Shown piece by piece: positions 1-12,941 of a DNA stretch of 64,000 bases. The stretch spans positions 38,130,795 through 38,194,794 of the forward strand of contig CM054141.1 of the NCBI GenBank assembly GCA_028751875.1, given 5' to 3'. The notes under the pieces are model-generated. The model was not told the origin of the DNA, ran no database searches, and worked only from the letters and a program-made list of their open reading frames with translations. Source of the stretch: Rapana venosa (Eukaryota > Mollusca > Gastropoda > Neogastropoda > Muricidae). How positions within the stretch are numbered: position 1 is the stretch's first letter; each line of letters opens with the position of its first letter. Position numbers and translations under genes: made by a program.

Positions 1-211
1 AATCATATTATGGTGTAAGGTGTAGAACATATTTCATAGTAAAAAAAAAACAACAACAACAACAAACAAGCAAACAAAACAAACCACACAAAAAACAAAA
101 CACCAGCAAAACCAACCAACCACAAAAACAAAAACCACCTGTGACCAAAACAGACACAACACTCTCAACAACAAAAATGAGAGAGGAGAGAGAGAGAGAG
201 AGGAGAGGATG

Positions 212-250
<39 letters not shown>

Positions 251-601
251 ATGGAGGGTGGGGGGAGGGCAATAAAGAAAGAGAACTCTATGAATACTGG
301 AGCGATACTTCGACGCGATTTTGTCCCTGTACACTATCACCAAGAAATAAATACTAACCCTAGTGTTCTTTCTTTGTTCAAAGCTGTGACTGGAACAACA
401 TGTTATATTACGTATCTCGTGGTGTGTCTTTTTGTTGGAAGGATTTATCTTCATTAAAAGTGTAATTTTAGGCAAACACGATCAGATCACCAGAGTAACT
501 AACCAAACATTCCACCGTCAAAAGAACAATGTCTTTTTGACGATCATTGGTGCATGTTTTTCGGAATATCCAATGAAAACCTCTGTTATAAGTCAAGTCA
601 G

Positions 602-610
602 ACCGGAAGT
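602..610 (+). promoter_or_regulatory. ETS-family binding motif, putative TXNDC9 promoter
   Basis: ACCGGAAGT at 602-610 is a consensus ETS/GABP site, common just upstream of TATA-less housekeeping promoters. It sits about 130 bases before the proposed first donor. No TATA box is evident. Confidence 0.35.
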
Positions 611-740
611 AGCGTGAGTCGTTTTCTACCAGTTTCTGCAAGTTTAGAGAAAGATCAATAGCTTTGCTGCCTTAGGTCGATAGATTGGTTGTCTTACTGA
701 ACTTGTTTCCAATTCAAGGTGTAGATTGTTTCCGTGGACG
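610..740 (+). other. TXNDC9: Probable 5' untranslated exon of TXNDC9
   Basis: The first coding exon opens with a splice acceptor (CATTTCCAG ending at 3819) only 20 bases before the ATG, so at least one upstream exon is required. The best donor upstream is GTGGACG|GTAAGAA at 740/741. The start at about 610 is a guess, placed just after an ETS-like promoter motif. RNA data would settle it. Confidence 0.45.
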
Positions 741-3700
741 GTAAGAAATGTGATTTGTTGTTTCTAATAAGTGTATAGTGTCAACTAATAATGAGTACTT
801 TTCCCTCTATTTACGATCTCAGGTAGACCTAGGCTACATCGGTCATCATGCCTAGTTACTTGGTGTGACATTCCTGTACACTCATTGATTCTCATGTGCA
901 TGTTGTGTTGTGTCTCCATATATATTAAGTAGTTTTACATCACAGACACTTTTGGAGACAACTGCTGCTGATTAAGTAGGCCTGCCTACATAATACTTGA
1001 ATAGTAATAACATAATTTATAAACATAGTAAGTTTAGAACACACCGTAGACACACCAACTGATCACTAGTAGTAGTATCAAGCAGTATTAATTACTGCGT
1101 CATACATGTATCATGACATTAGGCTCTCTCAGTTTCTAAAGTAGAGATGATCAGTATCTTAGATTATTTTTAATTGACAACCATGTGCATATAAATTATC
1201 ATATCATATGATAGAAAAGCATAAATTTAGTAAGAAATAAACCTGGTAATAAAAACAGAATTAAAATGCATTCATATTAATATTATGATTTATATATCAT
1301 AAATAATATTAAACATTTTTCTCTTTCCAGGTAGAAAAATGTCATGAATGCTCTACACATTCAGAATCAGAGTAGTGGTCAGTTTTTCTGTAGATCTTAA
1401 GATAGACTTAGAAGTTAGAGATACTACAGATAGTGAGATACTGAGATAGAGCTATATTTTACTACAGCACCTTTTTCTTAAGTTCTAAGCCAGAACTAAC
1501 AGAACAAACACACAAATGTATTGACATGAATAAAGGCCCATGCAGTGTATCTTTTAAAGTTTTGTTTTTTTCTTTTTTCAAACTGTTCCACCAATATTTT
1601 GGTCTCTTTTTGGGGAGGGGGAGCCCATAGAAGGATTTGGTAGCATTGTTATGAAATATGACTTGTCCTTTCCTATTTAGTATACTGCAAACAGTGCAAT
1701 GGCCATTTTATCAAATAATGACTCATTGATGGCCATATTTTATCTGTCCTTACAACTACAAGTTACATTTTACTACTAATACTAGTAACAGAAATAGTAC
1801 TAAGTAGTTAACATTCTAATTCTATATTTAGTAAAATAAACAATGGATCAAATTGTTGGATGATGTATAAATTCTATAATTACTAAATTAGTATAATTCA
1901 TGTTTCCTGCATCCAGTATCACTATCACAGTATCAGTGTAAGCTTATAATTTAAACTTTAAAAGTTAGATATGTTTGTCCTGTGTAAAAGTGATGGGATG
2001 GCCTGTTTTACTTTTAGATGATTGGAGTGTTTCTTCACTGTGGTAAATTTGATTTCTTGAGCTTATTACCACTCTGGAATATATAAAAATTTATAGACTG
2101 TCCTTTAGTTACGCCTTTAGACCCAGTCACTCCTTCACTGCTGAGTGATTCAGTGTAACACTAACAGATGCTAAAATGATCCCTCTTGATAATTCACACT
2201 ATATAAAAATTATAATGTAATGTTGTATATACATAATCTTATTAATCTATCAACAGTGCAGTAAGTAAACTGTAAAGTATTGTTTTCACATACTTTTTTT
2301 TTCTAAAGTGATTGTTTTAAAAAAAATCAAATGTTAACTCAGTCACTGTGAAAAGTGTTGTACTCATGCTCAATAGACTGCAAAGTCCTCTCCCAGGAAG
2401 ACCAAAAACTTTTAAGAGGCAAAATTGATTTCCCGTGGTTTTAACTTTTTCAAGACCACTTCTTGAGGAGTTTCTCATCCAGTATCCACTTCTGTTGTCA
2501 GTGCTGAACAATTATCAGCTGTAGTCTGTATTGATACTGTTATTCATCTTTGTTGAATGCTCAGACAGCAACTATTGTCTGTTAAATATGAGCGAAAGTG
2601 CCTCACACTGCCGTTAAGCACCTGACAAGTTAGGCCCAGTGCATCCAACTTCAGCATAAGAGAGAATTGAAGAATTTTTGTGTGGTCTTTCTGGAAAAAA
2701 AAGATAGGAGAATGGACCAAGAAGGCAGAAAATAGACAAGGAGGAGGTGACAGGAAGAAAAGGAACATGGCAGAAACAAAGAGAAAGATAGAAAAGAGGA
2801 AATTTCTAGCACAGAATTTCCAAAATGTGAGGATGCTATAATTTATACTCGTACTGATAGGCCCCCTGGCATCCCCATGGGGGGGATTGATACTGTTTTG
2901 ATTTTGGAAGGAATACCCATTTATACAGTAGTTCAACTTAATGTTTGGAATACTGTCCAGAGTATTTAAAATCTGTTTGAACTTTTTTTTTTTCCTGCAG
3001 CTTTAAGTACTATATCAGTATTTCACTGTATTGACATTTGTTATTTGAATTAATAATATAGCTAAGTACTTAAGTAGTACAGTTGTAATGTTGGTTAGAC
3101 TGAAATGATCATTATTTTACTTTTACTGAGTTTAGACTAGTGAGATCTCTAAGGTTTGACATGCCTTTGCTGTCTGTTGTCTGTCACCTCAGTTTAATGA
3201 AATAGTAATGAGCAGTCCATAAGACATTCCTCTCTTGGGTGAATAGCCATGTGGTTAGCATAATGGACTTGTATTTGGTGGTAATCAATCTGACTCATTT
3301 GAGTCATTAGAACTGAGGGTGCAGGTTAAATTTATTCACTTATTGAGTTATTCAATGCCGACATGTTCTTATGAAAGTAGGGTTATTAATGTTATGCACA
3401 CATAACATTTTATACTCATTTTAAAACTATTACATTTTTTTTTTTTTTAAAGAATAAGAAGAAATCTATGGGTTTCTTCAGGTTTGGCTCACTGAAAATA
3501 CATCACCCAAAATTTTCAGGACAGTGCCCCCATAAATCCTCAAGGAGTACAACTTGGTTTTAACTAAGGGAGAATCCAAGTCAAACATTTGATATGTCAA
3601 TGCAGTATTAATTAAGCCTAGGGTGAAGAAATAAAAACTGTGAACCCAAAATTAAATTGGATTTATTTTAAGCTTTGATAGTACTGACTTTAGAGCTTGG

Positions 3701-3819
3701 GGTTTAGATTAATTGTTACATTATCGGCATGATTAATAATGGTGAAATAGATATAGATATGTATACAAATATAATATGTAAATTCATGGTCTAAGTGGGC
3801 TTTTGTATCTCATTTCCAG
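741..3819 (+). other. Intron 1 of TXNDC9 (presumed), AT-rich
   Basis: No coding potential seen. It holds a diverged copy of repeat family H at about 2690-2890 and a weak tRNA-like segment near 3243-3300 (GCCATGTGGTTAGCATAATGG). The rest shows no structure I recognise. Confidence 0.5.
2690..2890 (-). repeat. Dispersed repeat family H, copy 1
   Basis: Read on the minus strand it contains GGGGATGCC, TTCTGTGCTAGAAATTTCC and CTATTTTCTGCCTTC in the same order as the copy at 39508-39720. The family type is unknown. Confidence 0.6.
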
Positions 3820-3839
3820 GTCCACCACATATTTACAAA

Positions 3840-6293
3840 ATGGCGGCAAACCCTCTTGTTGAGCAGACTTTGCTGCAGGCCACACAAATCATAGAACAGC
3901 AGGTGTGTATTGATTATAAAAAAAATTTTTTTTATTGTACTTGTGTGCAAATGAATGTCTGAAATTCTTCTTCAAATACAATTTTTAAACCCCCCCAAAA
4001 AAAACAATCTTGGCTGTTGGGGTGAAACTGTTGCTGAATCCATAGCATAACTCTGCATGCTTCTTGTGTGTTCTTTTCTTTTGAAAAACAACAGTGGAAG
4101 TGATTCATATATATATATAGTGGTTTTGTAGATCCTGCTGATGTTATCTTAATTTTTCATCTTGTGACAACACTTTTAAACAGAAGTTGTTTTGGAGCTT
4201 ATGTAATTTGTATCCTCTTTCTGTTTTGAAAGATTGATTTTTTTCCCATGAAGTCAAGTGCTTTTCTTAGTCTCAATTTGTGCTATTTTGCCTTATTTTT
4301 CACCTTTTTAAAAAAAAATTCATACTATTTGTTTTTAGTTCTTGTTAAAGTTATGGGTTTTTTCATTTTTATTTCATTTTTAATGTCTTTTACAGTCAGG
4401 TTTGGGTTTTTTAATTGATAGTTTATCCATTTTAAGATTTTTATATATTTAGTTTTATGTGTTCCCCAAAAGTCAGTCATGGAGGATGATGTGCTGGTGC
4501 TGATGTGTTCTTTAATTCTTGTGCCTTATGCTGTAATGATTTACTGGTTTCTTATTTATTAATTTATGTACTGATGTACATATCAGTCATATATCAGTTT
4601 GTTTTATTCTTAATCACAAAGGTGTAATTTCTTTTTGTGAAATTTGGGCTGCTGTTCTTCCTAGGAGAGCGCATTGACAGATCTAGATGTAAACACCATC
4701 CTCTTTTGTTTTGTGTGTTTTTCTTCCAGTCTGAATTTGTTTTGCATTTTACTTTATCCATAAGAGTAAGTTTTTGTGCAGAATTTTGCCTAGGAATGGC
4801 TGTTGTTGCTGTTCGTTCTGTGGCAAAGGTGTGCATTTAGAAAGTTATATGCGGAGAGATGGCGTTTCACTGCAGTTAAAATTTCAAGTGTTGTTATTTC
4901 ATTTTGTAGTTGAATGTTGTAGGTGAATGAGTGATGAAATATGATGCTATTCATATAACAGTGCAGTGAGTAAAACTTTACTGACATAGTCCTAGAAGTT
5001 ATTTGCTGTTGATTACCTTTTGGTTGAATATGTATACATACAATGACATTGCACTAACCTTTTGTTCTTTTTTCATTTCTCAACTAGAGTTCTTGTGTTT
5101 ACCTGTTGTAAGATATTGCAGATATATGTAGCCATTTTTGCCATTCATTAAGGTAACTGCATTCTGACTTTGGCAATCATATCTAAACAGGACACCAGTG
5201 TGCCTGCGGTTTATAAAAAAAAAATGTCATCAGTCCCTACTGGCGTGCAGTTCCTATTCCTCTGAAAGGTGGACCAGGTTTTAATATGTGCGCAAAATGT
5301 TTTGTGTGCATTCACACATGGAACTTTGGTTTATACTTTAGTCTCATCTGCAGAACTTTTAGGGTAGTGGAGTTTGTACCAGTTGATATTAACTTCAGGG
5401 GGAAAATCCCCTTAAACAGGTGCCTCAGTGGTGGCTTAATCCTGGGCCATCTGATCATGAGCTCAGCACTCTGACCACAAGGCAATTCCACCCCTGCCAT
5501 GTGCATTATAGTATGTCATGTGCATGTAACTGGAAGAGAGACAGATTAAAGGTTACTTAAAAGACACCTCAGAGTTTTGTAGTAAGAAGTTAACAATCCA
5601 ACAAAACAGTCATAAAAACAATCATACCTATCAGTGTTTGTGTATCAGGTCAACTCAAACTGTTTATTCTTTCCACAGGTGGATGCAGAAATTGCCAAGC
5701 TGGAGACTTTGGAAGAAGATGATTTTGAGGCATTGCGACGGCGCCGCATGGAAGCTTTGAAGAAACAACAGCAGCAGAAACAGGAATGGATGAACTGTGG
5801 CCATGGAGAATACTCAGAGATCACCACGGAGAAAGAGTTCTTTGAGCACTCCAAGAAATCGAAGAATCTGGTCTGTCATTTCTACAGAGACACCACTTTC
5901 CGCTGCAAGATCATCGACAAGCATCTAGATATCCTGGCTCCAAAACATTTTGAGGCAAAATTCATCCGCATCAATGTGGAGAAATGCCCCTTCCTCGTGG
6001 AGAGATTGCGCATCAAAGTCTTGCCCACCATTTGCATTGCCAAAGAGGGAAAAACCACAGATTACATCGTTGGTTTTGATGACTTGGGTGGCAGAGATGA
6101 ATTTCCAACAGAAATGCTGGAATGGCGTTTAGGCCGCACTGATGTCATTATTTATTCAGGTGACCTGATGACCCCACCCTGGGACCCTGCCAGTGAAGGT
6201 GGCAAGAAGAAAATCTTGGGTCATGCCAAACGGAGCAATAAGACCATTCGAGATGATGGGGATGATGATAGCGATGATGATGATGACTGGTGA
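3840..6293 (+). CDS. TXNDC9: Thioredoxin domain-containing protein 9 (PhLP3), complete
   Basis: Two coding exons, 3840-3902 and 5679-6293, give 225 aa, close to the length of vertebrate TXNDC9. The first coding exon has acceptor AG at 3818-3819 and a GTGTGT donor at 3903; it encodes the N-terminus MAANPLVEQ. The last exon follows a TTCCACAG acceptor in phase 0. Residues about 22-60 are an acidic/basic helix rich in Glu, Arg and Gln; about 70-180 form a thioredoxin fold. The usual CxxC site is replaced by a TTFRCK segment with a single Cys (C97), as in phosducin-like proteins. The C-terminus is a run of Asp ending in Trp. By family knowledge, TXNDC9 binds the CCT/TRiC chaperonin and modulates actin and tubulin folding in the cytosol. 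A possible ATTAAA polyadenylation signal lies at 6431-6436. Assignment is firm. Confidence 0.95.
3903..5678 (+). other. TXNDC9: Intron 2 of TXNDC9
   Basis: The intron between the two coding exons. The first 1.2 kb is T-rich with no feature recognised; the last third carries a composite SINE at 5130-5495. Short open frames around 4594-4987 have no recognisable content. Confidence 0.8.
5130..5495 (-). mobile_element. Composite SINE (family A body plus family F tail), copy A1
   Basis: Minus-strand copy. From 5495 down: a decayed tRNA-like head, the family A body (GTGCGCAAAATGTTTTGTG region at 5286-5310 on plus), then the family F segment at 5130-5180 (GACTTTGGC ... GGTAACTGC). The same A-then-F order recurs at 58965-59395. 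Confidence 0.65.
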
Positions 6294-6430
6294 AGATGCA
6301 TTTACTTGTATTTCTGAATTTAAGAGACCTTTTTAGGGGATGATCCTTGATATTGAAGTGATCAGCAGATCTGTTATACTCCATGCTGATTGTTCTAATT
6401 AATGTATAGTAAATGCAATCAGCTGGAAAA

Positions 6431-6436
6431 ATTAAA
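6431..6436 (+). terminator. TXNDC9: Candidate polyadenylation signal of TXNDC9
   Basis: ATTAAA lies 138 bases after the stop codon. It is the nearest canonical-type hexamer to the stop that I found, and the actual cleavage site is not visible. Confidence 0.35.
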
Positions 6437-7195
6437 TGACCTTAAGATATTGAACAGAACAAGAGTAGGTACCCTGTGTAATGCACAGTTACATATTGGG
6501 TATGTTTGTGTATGTTCATGCATACATGTGTGCTATATGTGATGTGTGTTCCTAGTACGGTGAGGTGATCGAGGTAAGGGAGTGTGTGCATGTACCCATG
6601 CATACCAGGTCACATGTGTGTGCTTTCCATGAAGAAGTGTGTATGTGTACAATATACATGTGTACACGAGTGTGTTGAGAGAGGGGGGGGGGGGGAGTGT
6701 GTGTGTGTGCGCTTTCAGAATTCTTTAAATTGCCTCTTTCTTAAGGTAAACTTGTATTATAAAGAGCAGTATAGTTTGTTTTGTAGTATGATTGAATTAT
6801 GTTAGATTTTTTTAATTGGAAAAAGGGAGCAAATCTCTCATGAATGTGAGCTTTGAGGGTTGTTATCGAAAGAGGTGCTTTTTTCTGCTGTTTACAGTTT
6901 CTCTTTTCTTTTTCTTCTTTTTTGGGGGATAAAAATGCCAAGAAATGAGATGGGTTGTTGACATATAATGTTAAAAAGAATAATATGTGTTTAACTGAAA
7001 CAGGTCTGCTTCTCTCCTCTCTCTTTAAAAAAAAAATTGGAAAAGTCCATGTGCATCTGATCCTGGTTATTTTCATTAAACAGCTTCATTTTTCAACTGC
7101 CTTCTGTTCATATTTTCTTTTGATTTATTTTAAACATACCATGTTGAATATGCCTGACATAGTTAAACATACAGCATGCATCTCTGGTCTTAGCT

Positions 7196-7237
7196 TCTCT
7201 CTCCCTCCCTCCCCTCCCTGCCCCCCCCCCCCCACCC

Positions 7238-7272
<35 letters not shown>

Positions 7273-7303
7273 TTCTCTCTCTCTCTTCTCTCTCTCTCTC
7301 TCT
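7196..7303 (+). repeat. C-rich and (CT)n microsatellite
   Basis: CCCTCC and poly-C run followed by about 60 bases of CT dinucleotides. The open frames on both strands here are repeat artefacts. Confidence 0.95.
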
Positions 7304-7689
7304 GTGAAATCTGCAACAAAGTTAAAAACAAAGCAAAAACAAAACATAGGCTTACTTGGCTTCTGCTTGTGAATAAACCAGTTTCTGTAATCATTGTCAA
7401 ATGGTGGGCACACTTTATATAATTATTGATCTGTGTGTGGGTTGGGGTGCGCTTGGTTTTTTGTGGGTTTTTAAAAAAAGTATATATATCTTTTTTTATT
7501 TTGTGGCTTCATTGGTGGATGCTTTATTTACTTGTTTTGTTTGCTTGAATGGAAGTTCAAGGCATTTAAGTAAATCTTATTCACAGAAAGCATCGTTTTT
7601 GCTTCAGTTGGTGGATGGAAGTGTTTTGGGGGTTTTTGGGGGGGAGATTGTTTTGTTTGTACCTTAAAGAATGTCAAGACGTTGAAGCA

Positions 7690-7805
7690 AATTATTGCCT
7701 GTCGGAACGGAGGACAAAATTTACAAAACCGCATGCATACGGGTATTGAATATAAAAAGGCACATTAGTGCTTTTCCCATAATCTTGGAAATAAAAGAAT
7801 AAATG
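7690..7805 (+). mobile_element. SINE family A, 3' fragment (A2)
   Basis: Contains CAAAATTTACAAAACCGCATGC... and the terminal AATAAAAGAATAAA shared with the full copies. 5' part missing. Confidence 0.75.
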
Positions 7806-7939
7806 ATATGAACAAGTAAATAAATCTGTTGCATCCCAAGACAAACAGAATTTCACTTTAGTGAATTTTAACACTAAATCCATTATTATTTATTTTTAAA
7901 AAAGAAGAAAGTTTGAACTATCACACTGTCAGGCAGGCT

Positions 7940-8228
7940 AAAAGGGTAAAGGTGTTCCCATATCCTACACGGTCATTGGGGAGCGAGATGTCAGAGACCT
8001 CAACTTCTCCAGGGGCCAGCATGTTGAGGGTGACGCTATCTCCTCTCCCTCACTGCTTTATCTTCCCTGACCCTAAAGAGGGTAGGTACCCATTTACAGC
8101 TGGGGGAACTGTACTGAAGCCAAGGCACACAAACGGTCACCCATCCACTTGGTAACCACGCTCAATGCTGCTGAATCGTAGCTTAAGGAAAGCGAGAGCT
8201 CTGACCACTGAGCTATTCCTCCCCGTCA
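7940..8228 (-). mobile_element. tRNA/5S chimeric SINE (family B), copy 1
   Basis: Minus-strand copy, from GTAAAGG near 7943 to the decayed head near 8225. It shares the body (CTGACCCTAAAGAGGG on plus) and the 5S-like segment (GGTAACCACG on plus) with the other three copies. More diverged than the copy at 39147-39445. Confidence 0.8.
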
Positions 8229-8284
8229 GGCAGCTACAAAACAAAAAGAGAAACAACAGACCTGTTATTCATGCTCCAAAAGTA

Positions 8285-9370
8285 CAAACAAAAAACGTTT
8301 TATCACCTTCAAAGGCAGTAAAGCCTTTGACAGTGTCATTCACCAGCATCTGTTAGACACAATGTATAAAATGGGCTTTTCAAAACACATCATCTCCCAA
8401 ATTTCCTCACTTCATGAAGACCAAAAGGGCACTATCAGATTAGGCAATCAAAAATGAGAATTGTTCAACCTTTCAAAAGGAGTTTGACAAAAATGCCACC
8501 TCTCACCTCACTGTCTCAATATATACACAGAGAAAATCATGAGAAAGGTCAGACATGGGCTTCAAGACCGATGGCAGAAATATAACAAGTCTGCGTTACG
8601 TTGATGATACAGTACTACTAGTTGACAACATCACCAGCATGAAAAGAGTATTCCACAGAATATATGTAGCTCAATTCCTAAAAGATAAAAGTGCCGCATG
8701 TTGCCAGTACCAGTTGCCAAACAGCATAAAATAAAGGCTGACAAAAATCCTTTAGAAAATGTCAAAGCCTTTACATATCTTGGCTCAATCAAAACGAAAG
8801 GAAGGACCATGTACCAAAAACATTAAAAGAATAGGTATCGCTAAATGTAGAAGGATCCAACAAAGCAACCTCTGAAAAGATAACAGCATCCCTTACCAAC
8901 TGAAAATGAAAATAATGAAATGCTTAGTATGGTCTGTCATGCTACATGGCTGTGAATCCTTGACACAAAGAAAAGACTGATAAAAGAATATCACTTGCGT
9001 CTAATATCACTTAATGTGAATAGATGTTAAATTGAAGAAGAAGAACATGATAAAAGAATTGAAGCAGCAAAAATGTGGCTTTTGTTTTTAGAAGGCTGCT
9101 TTGGGCCCTTTGGACAGATGAAAGAACAAAAGAAAGCATATTACTCGAGCTGTGAACAACAGCAAAAAACTTTTAACATTAAAAAATGAAAGGAAATAAA
9201 TTAAGATATGCAGGCCATTCACAACAAAATCAAAATGCGAACCTCATGAAGACTATCTTTCCAGGTAAGACCCAGGCGAGGATAAAAGGAAGACAGCCAG
9301 CTTCTCTCAATGGCAACATCACCAAATCCTGTGGCATGAGCAGGGCCAGTGAAGACCTGAGCTCTTAAGA
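8285..9370 (+). mobile_element. Non-LTR retrotransposon remnant, reverse transcriptase part, plus strand
   Basis: Conceptual reading shows KAFDSVIHQHLLDTM near 8305, the palm active-site motif LRYVDDTVLL near 8593-8625, FTYLGS near 8770, and the C-terminal LRYAGH region at 9200-9220. Several stops and frameshifts break it, so it is dead. The endonuclease part is absent. The clade is uncertain; the C-terminus is of the type found in LINEs whose ORF2 ends in a GRP.RW-like block. Confidence 0.75.
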
Positions 9371-9547
9371 AGGAGGAGGATGTCAGTGTCATAGGATGCA
9401 GCAGTTATTTATTTATTTTTATTCTTTTATATTGAGGATAATGGCCGTACTAGGTGATGTCCATAGGTGTGACTGCAGGTAGTTTACTGATCCTGCAGCA
9501 AAATTAAAGAAAGCGTCATTAGTATTGTTTACTTTGAATTATTCATG

Positions 9548-9553
<6 letters not shown>

Positions 9554-9645
<92 letters not shown>

Positions 9646-9662
9646 TCTTCTTCTTCTTCTTT
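9554..9662 (+). repeat. (CT)n then (CTT)n microsatellite
   Basis: About 88 bases of uninterrupted CT followed by seven CTT units. Confidence 0.98.
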
Positions 9663-9711
9663 GGTAGTCTAGCTGAGTTACTGACCCTCTATCACTGCAG
9701 GGAACTGAATA

Positions 9712-10122
9712 ATGATAATAATAATGTATGGAATTGATATAGCCTGAATCTTGTAAAGCAACAAATCAAAGCCCTCAGATTTAAAATTTTTTTTATCGAG
9801 GATAATGGAATAAGCACTCATGTGTTTTTTTACATCTAGTCCCGGTGTGTATGCGGTTTGTAAATTTTGTCATCTGTTCCCACCGGCACACAATGGCCTA
9901 CTCTTTCGAAAAGAGGAACAGGATTTAACTGTGGGCAAGATGTTCTGCATGGGTTCACACACGGGTCCTCGGTTTATAGTCACATCCGAAGGACTTTGAC
10001 ATTCAGTTCAATTTTTTTTGTCAAACTGGGAAGAAAGGGCGAGGCTGGGAATCGAACCCAGAATCTCAGTTAACTTGTTGGCAGGCAAACGTCTTAACCA
10101 TCCTGCCACCTTCCTTCTGAAT
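9712..10122 (-). mobile_element. SINE family A with head 2 and LINE-like tail, copy A3
   Basis: Minus-strand copy. The tRNA-like head 2 lies at about 10030-10122, with B-box GGTTCGATTCC. The family A body follows, and the element ends in a LINE-like tail at 9712-9785 with an ATT-rich end. The order matches 19815-20230. Confidence 0.85.
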
Positions 10123-10530
10123 GGCCATCTGATTATATTTACTTCTCCTGAGGTGGGGACAGATTTCCCAGTGACATCTCTTACAACAGGATGGAATTTA
10201 TTTTTTAAGTTAAAAAAAAAAGAAAGCAAAGAAAAGTTAACAGGGAAAGACAAGACATGGTTTTTCTGGTCACAGCCTCTCTCTGTGTCTGTCTAAATAT
10301 GACATGCCTGTTTTAAAATTTTATGACATGGCCTAGAAGTGTGAATTCCCCTTTCTCTCACTTGGTTGGCCATACCCCTGCCCCCAAAACAACAACAAAT
10401 AAACAACAACACAAATTCACCACAAACAAAAACAAACAACCAACCAAACAACCCCCCCCAAAAAAAAACAACAACAAACCACACACACAACACCCCCCCA
10501 AAAAAATTTTTTTTTAAATCCCTAGTCCAT

Positions 10531-10925
10531 TACAAATTCTGAGGGTCAGGCCATACCAATTCCTTTCCCTTTTTCAATTTTATAGAAGATCCATGACTAA
10601 CATGTGCTAACGGGACATTATCGAACCATCTCCTTCTGGAGCAGGTTTGTCCTGGTGTTCGACGATGATCTCTTAAAACAGCAGAGGAGGCCGCTGCTGT
10701 TTCGGAAATGGGCAAAAATTTGATTAAGCCTATAGTGGAGGGGCTTTGCCCACAGTACACCCGCACTCTCTCGGCCAAGAGGGCATAGGGACAGTCAGCG
10801 TTGGAGATGTTCTCCAAAGGCCAACTAGCCCCCAAGGCTGCAGTACATAAGAATTGTTCGAGTCAAGCCGCCTAGTCAGAGTCAAAGTCGATCACTTAAA
10901 GTCATCGTCACCAATCCCTCAGATT
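10531..10925 (+). mobile_element. LINE 3' fragment, plus orientation
   Basis: 10615-10895 is an inverted copy of 11150-11385, the 3' end of the LINE next door: both carry GGAGATGTTCTCCAAAGGCC or its complement and AAAACAGCAG. The fragment then continues into ATCCCTCAGATTCC, a segment also seen near 45438. Confidence 0.65.
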
Positions 10926-11013
10926 CCAATCCTTTGGGGCGACTTTGCTTTCTTTTATTTTATTTTTTGTTTACTTTAAAAAAAAAATTCCATCCTGTTG
11001 TGCCTTTGTCAGC

Positions 11014-11134
11014 GCCTGGGCTTTATCACAGTTCTTGATTAAACCATTGACGCTGGGGGCAACAGCAAAGTGAGAGGCTGTATGACCAGTGGCTTTCCCA
11101 CTCATGGAATTCCACTTTACAGCTTAGTCTTTAG
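11014..11134 (+). repeat. Inverted repeat arm, right end of LINE remnant
   Basis: Starts GCCTGGGCTTTATCACAG and runs to GCTTAGTCTTTA. It pairs with 12942-13066 at roughly 90 percent identity by eye. Confidence 0.85.
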
Positions 11135-12941
11135 TGATTGACTAGGACTCTCTGACTAGGAGGCTTGACTCCCATAGTCCTTATGTGCTGCAGCCCTGGG
11201 GGCTGGTTGGCCTTTGGAGAACATCTCCAACGCTGACTGTCCTTATGCCCACTTGGCCGAGAGAGTGGGGATGAACTGTGGGCAAGGCATCTCCACTATA
11301 ATCAAATTTCTGCCCAATTTCCAAAACAGCAGCTGCCTCCTCTGCTGTTTTGGAGGTCATTATCGGACACGACGGACAAACATACATGTCAACCACCTTT
11401 CTCCAGTCCTCGCGTCTCTCGGCCGCTCTCAGGGTGTCTCTCAGCTCCATGTCTGTCCACTCTCGAATGTTGTCATCCCATCTCTTCCTTTGTCTGCCTC
11501 TTCTTCTTCCTCCCCTCACTGTGCCTTGTAGGATTGTTTTAGCAAGACCAGAGGAGCGTGTGACATGACCACACCACTTCAGTTTTCGTTGTCTTGGGAG
11601 TGTTTGAAGGTCAGTATAGGCCCAATTTCATTGTGGATGCGTCTCGTGACTTCTTCATTCGTGATGTGGTCTTTGTATGAGATCCCTAAGAGTCTTCGGA
11701 AGCACCTCATTTCTACAGCTCTTATTCTTCTCTCTAAGTCCGCTGTGAGGGTCCATGATTCACATGCATATAAGAAAATTGACACGACCAGAGATCATAT
11801 CAGTCTGATTTTGGAACTGATGGCGATTTTTCTGTTGCTCCAGATGGGTTTGAGCTTGGCCATTGTGGTTGTGGTCTGGGCAATTCTTGACAGTATTTCT
11901 GGTTTTGATCCCTCGTCTGGTCTTTGATTTTGATTTCTGATGGGAAGTTGCTGTTTGTCATCACTTTTGTTTTTTCCCCGCTGATTTCCATACCAAATTT
12001 TGTTGAGTTTTCTTCTAGGCGGTTCACTAAGTATGTTAGTTCTTGCTCGTGACCAGCTAATCCGTCAATATCATCAGGGAAGCGCAAGTTTGTGATTGTT
12101 CGCCCTCCAATACTCACTGTTCCTTCATGTTCTCTAGTACTTCTTCCATGATTCTCTCTAGAAATAGATTGAAGAGAGTAGGGGAGAGCAGGCAGCCCTG
12201 GCGCACACCGACCATCGTCCGAAACCAATCACCTATGTTGCTGTTGTGAAACACTGCACTTGTTGCATTCTCATAGAGGCTCTGTACGACTTTGATTAGG
12301 TTGGCGTTGATGTTATAGAGGTTCATAGTTTGCCCAAAGTGCAGCGTGCCAAACTTTGTCGAATGCTTTCTTATAATCGATAAAGACATGGTAGAGGTCC
12401 TGTTGATGCTGCAGATATTTTTCCATTATGAGTCTTATGTTGAAGATCTGCTTTGTTGTACTTCGTCCAGGTCTGAAACCAGCTTGTTCTTCTGCCATGA
12501 TTCTTTCAGCCTGTGGTTTGAGCCTGTTCAGTAAGATCTTCAGCATCACTTTGCCTGGGTGACTGATGAGACTGATGGTGCGGTAGTTCTGGCATTGTTG
12601 GAGGTTGTCTTTTTTTTAATTTTTATTTTTTAGGAAGCGTTATTATTAGGGATTGTGTCCACACTTTTGGCCATACTCCAGTCTGCCAGATCTGGTTGCA
12701 GATTCGGTGGAGTATGTCTATACATGGATCACCTCCTGCTTGCACCATTTCAGCTGGGACATTATCAGCACCTGCAGATTTTCCCGGTTTTAGAGATGAG
12801 ACTGCTTTTACAACTTCCTCTCTCAGTAAACTACATGAAGCTGTTTCAGATGACGGTGGGACATTCAGCACTTCAGAATCTCCAGTTGCTCTATGCGAGT
12901 ATAACTCATCACAATATTCCGTGGATCTGTTCATTATCACT

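Noticed and set aside
8..475. 155-aa minus-strand open frame
   Set aside because: It is created by the (AG)n and A-rich tracts at the window start; composition is Ser/Leu/Cys runs with no domain.
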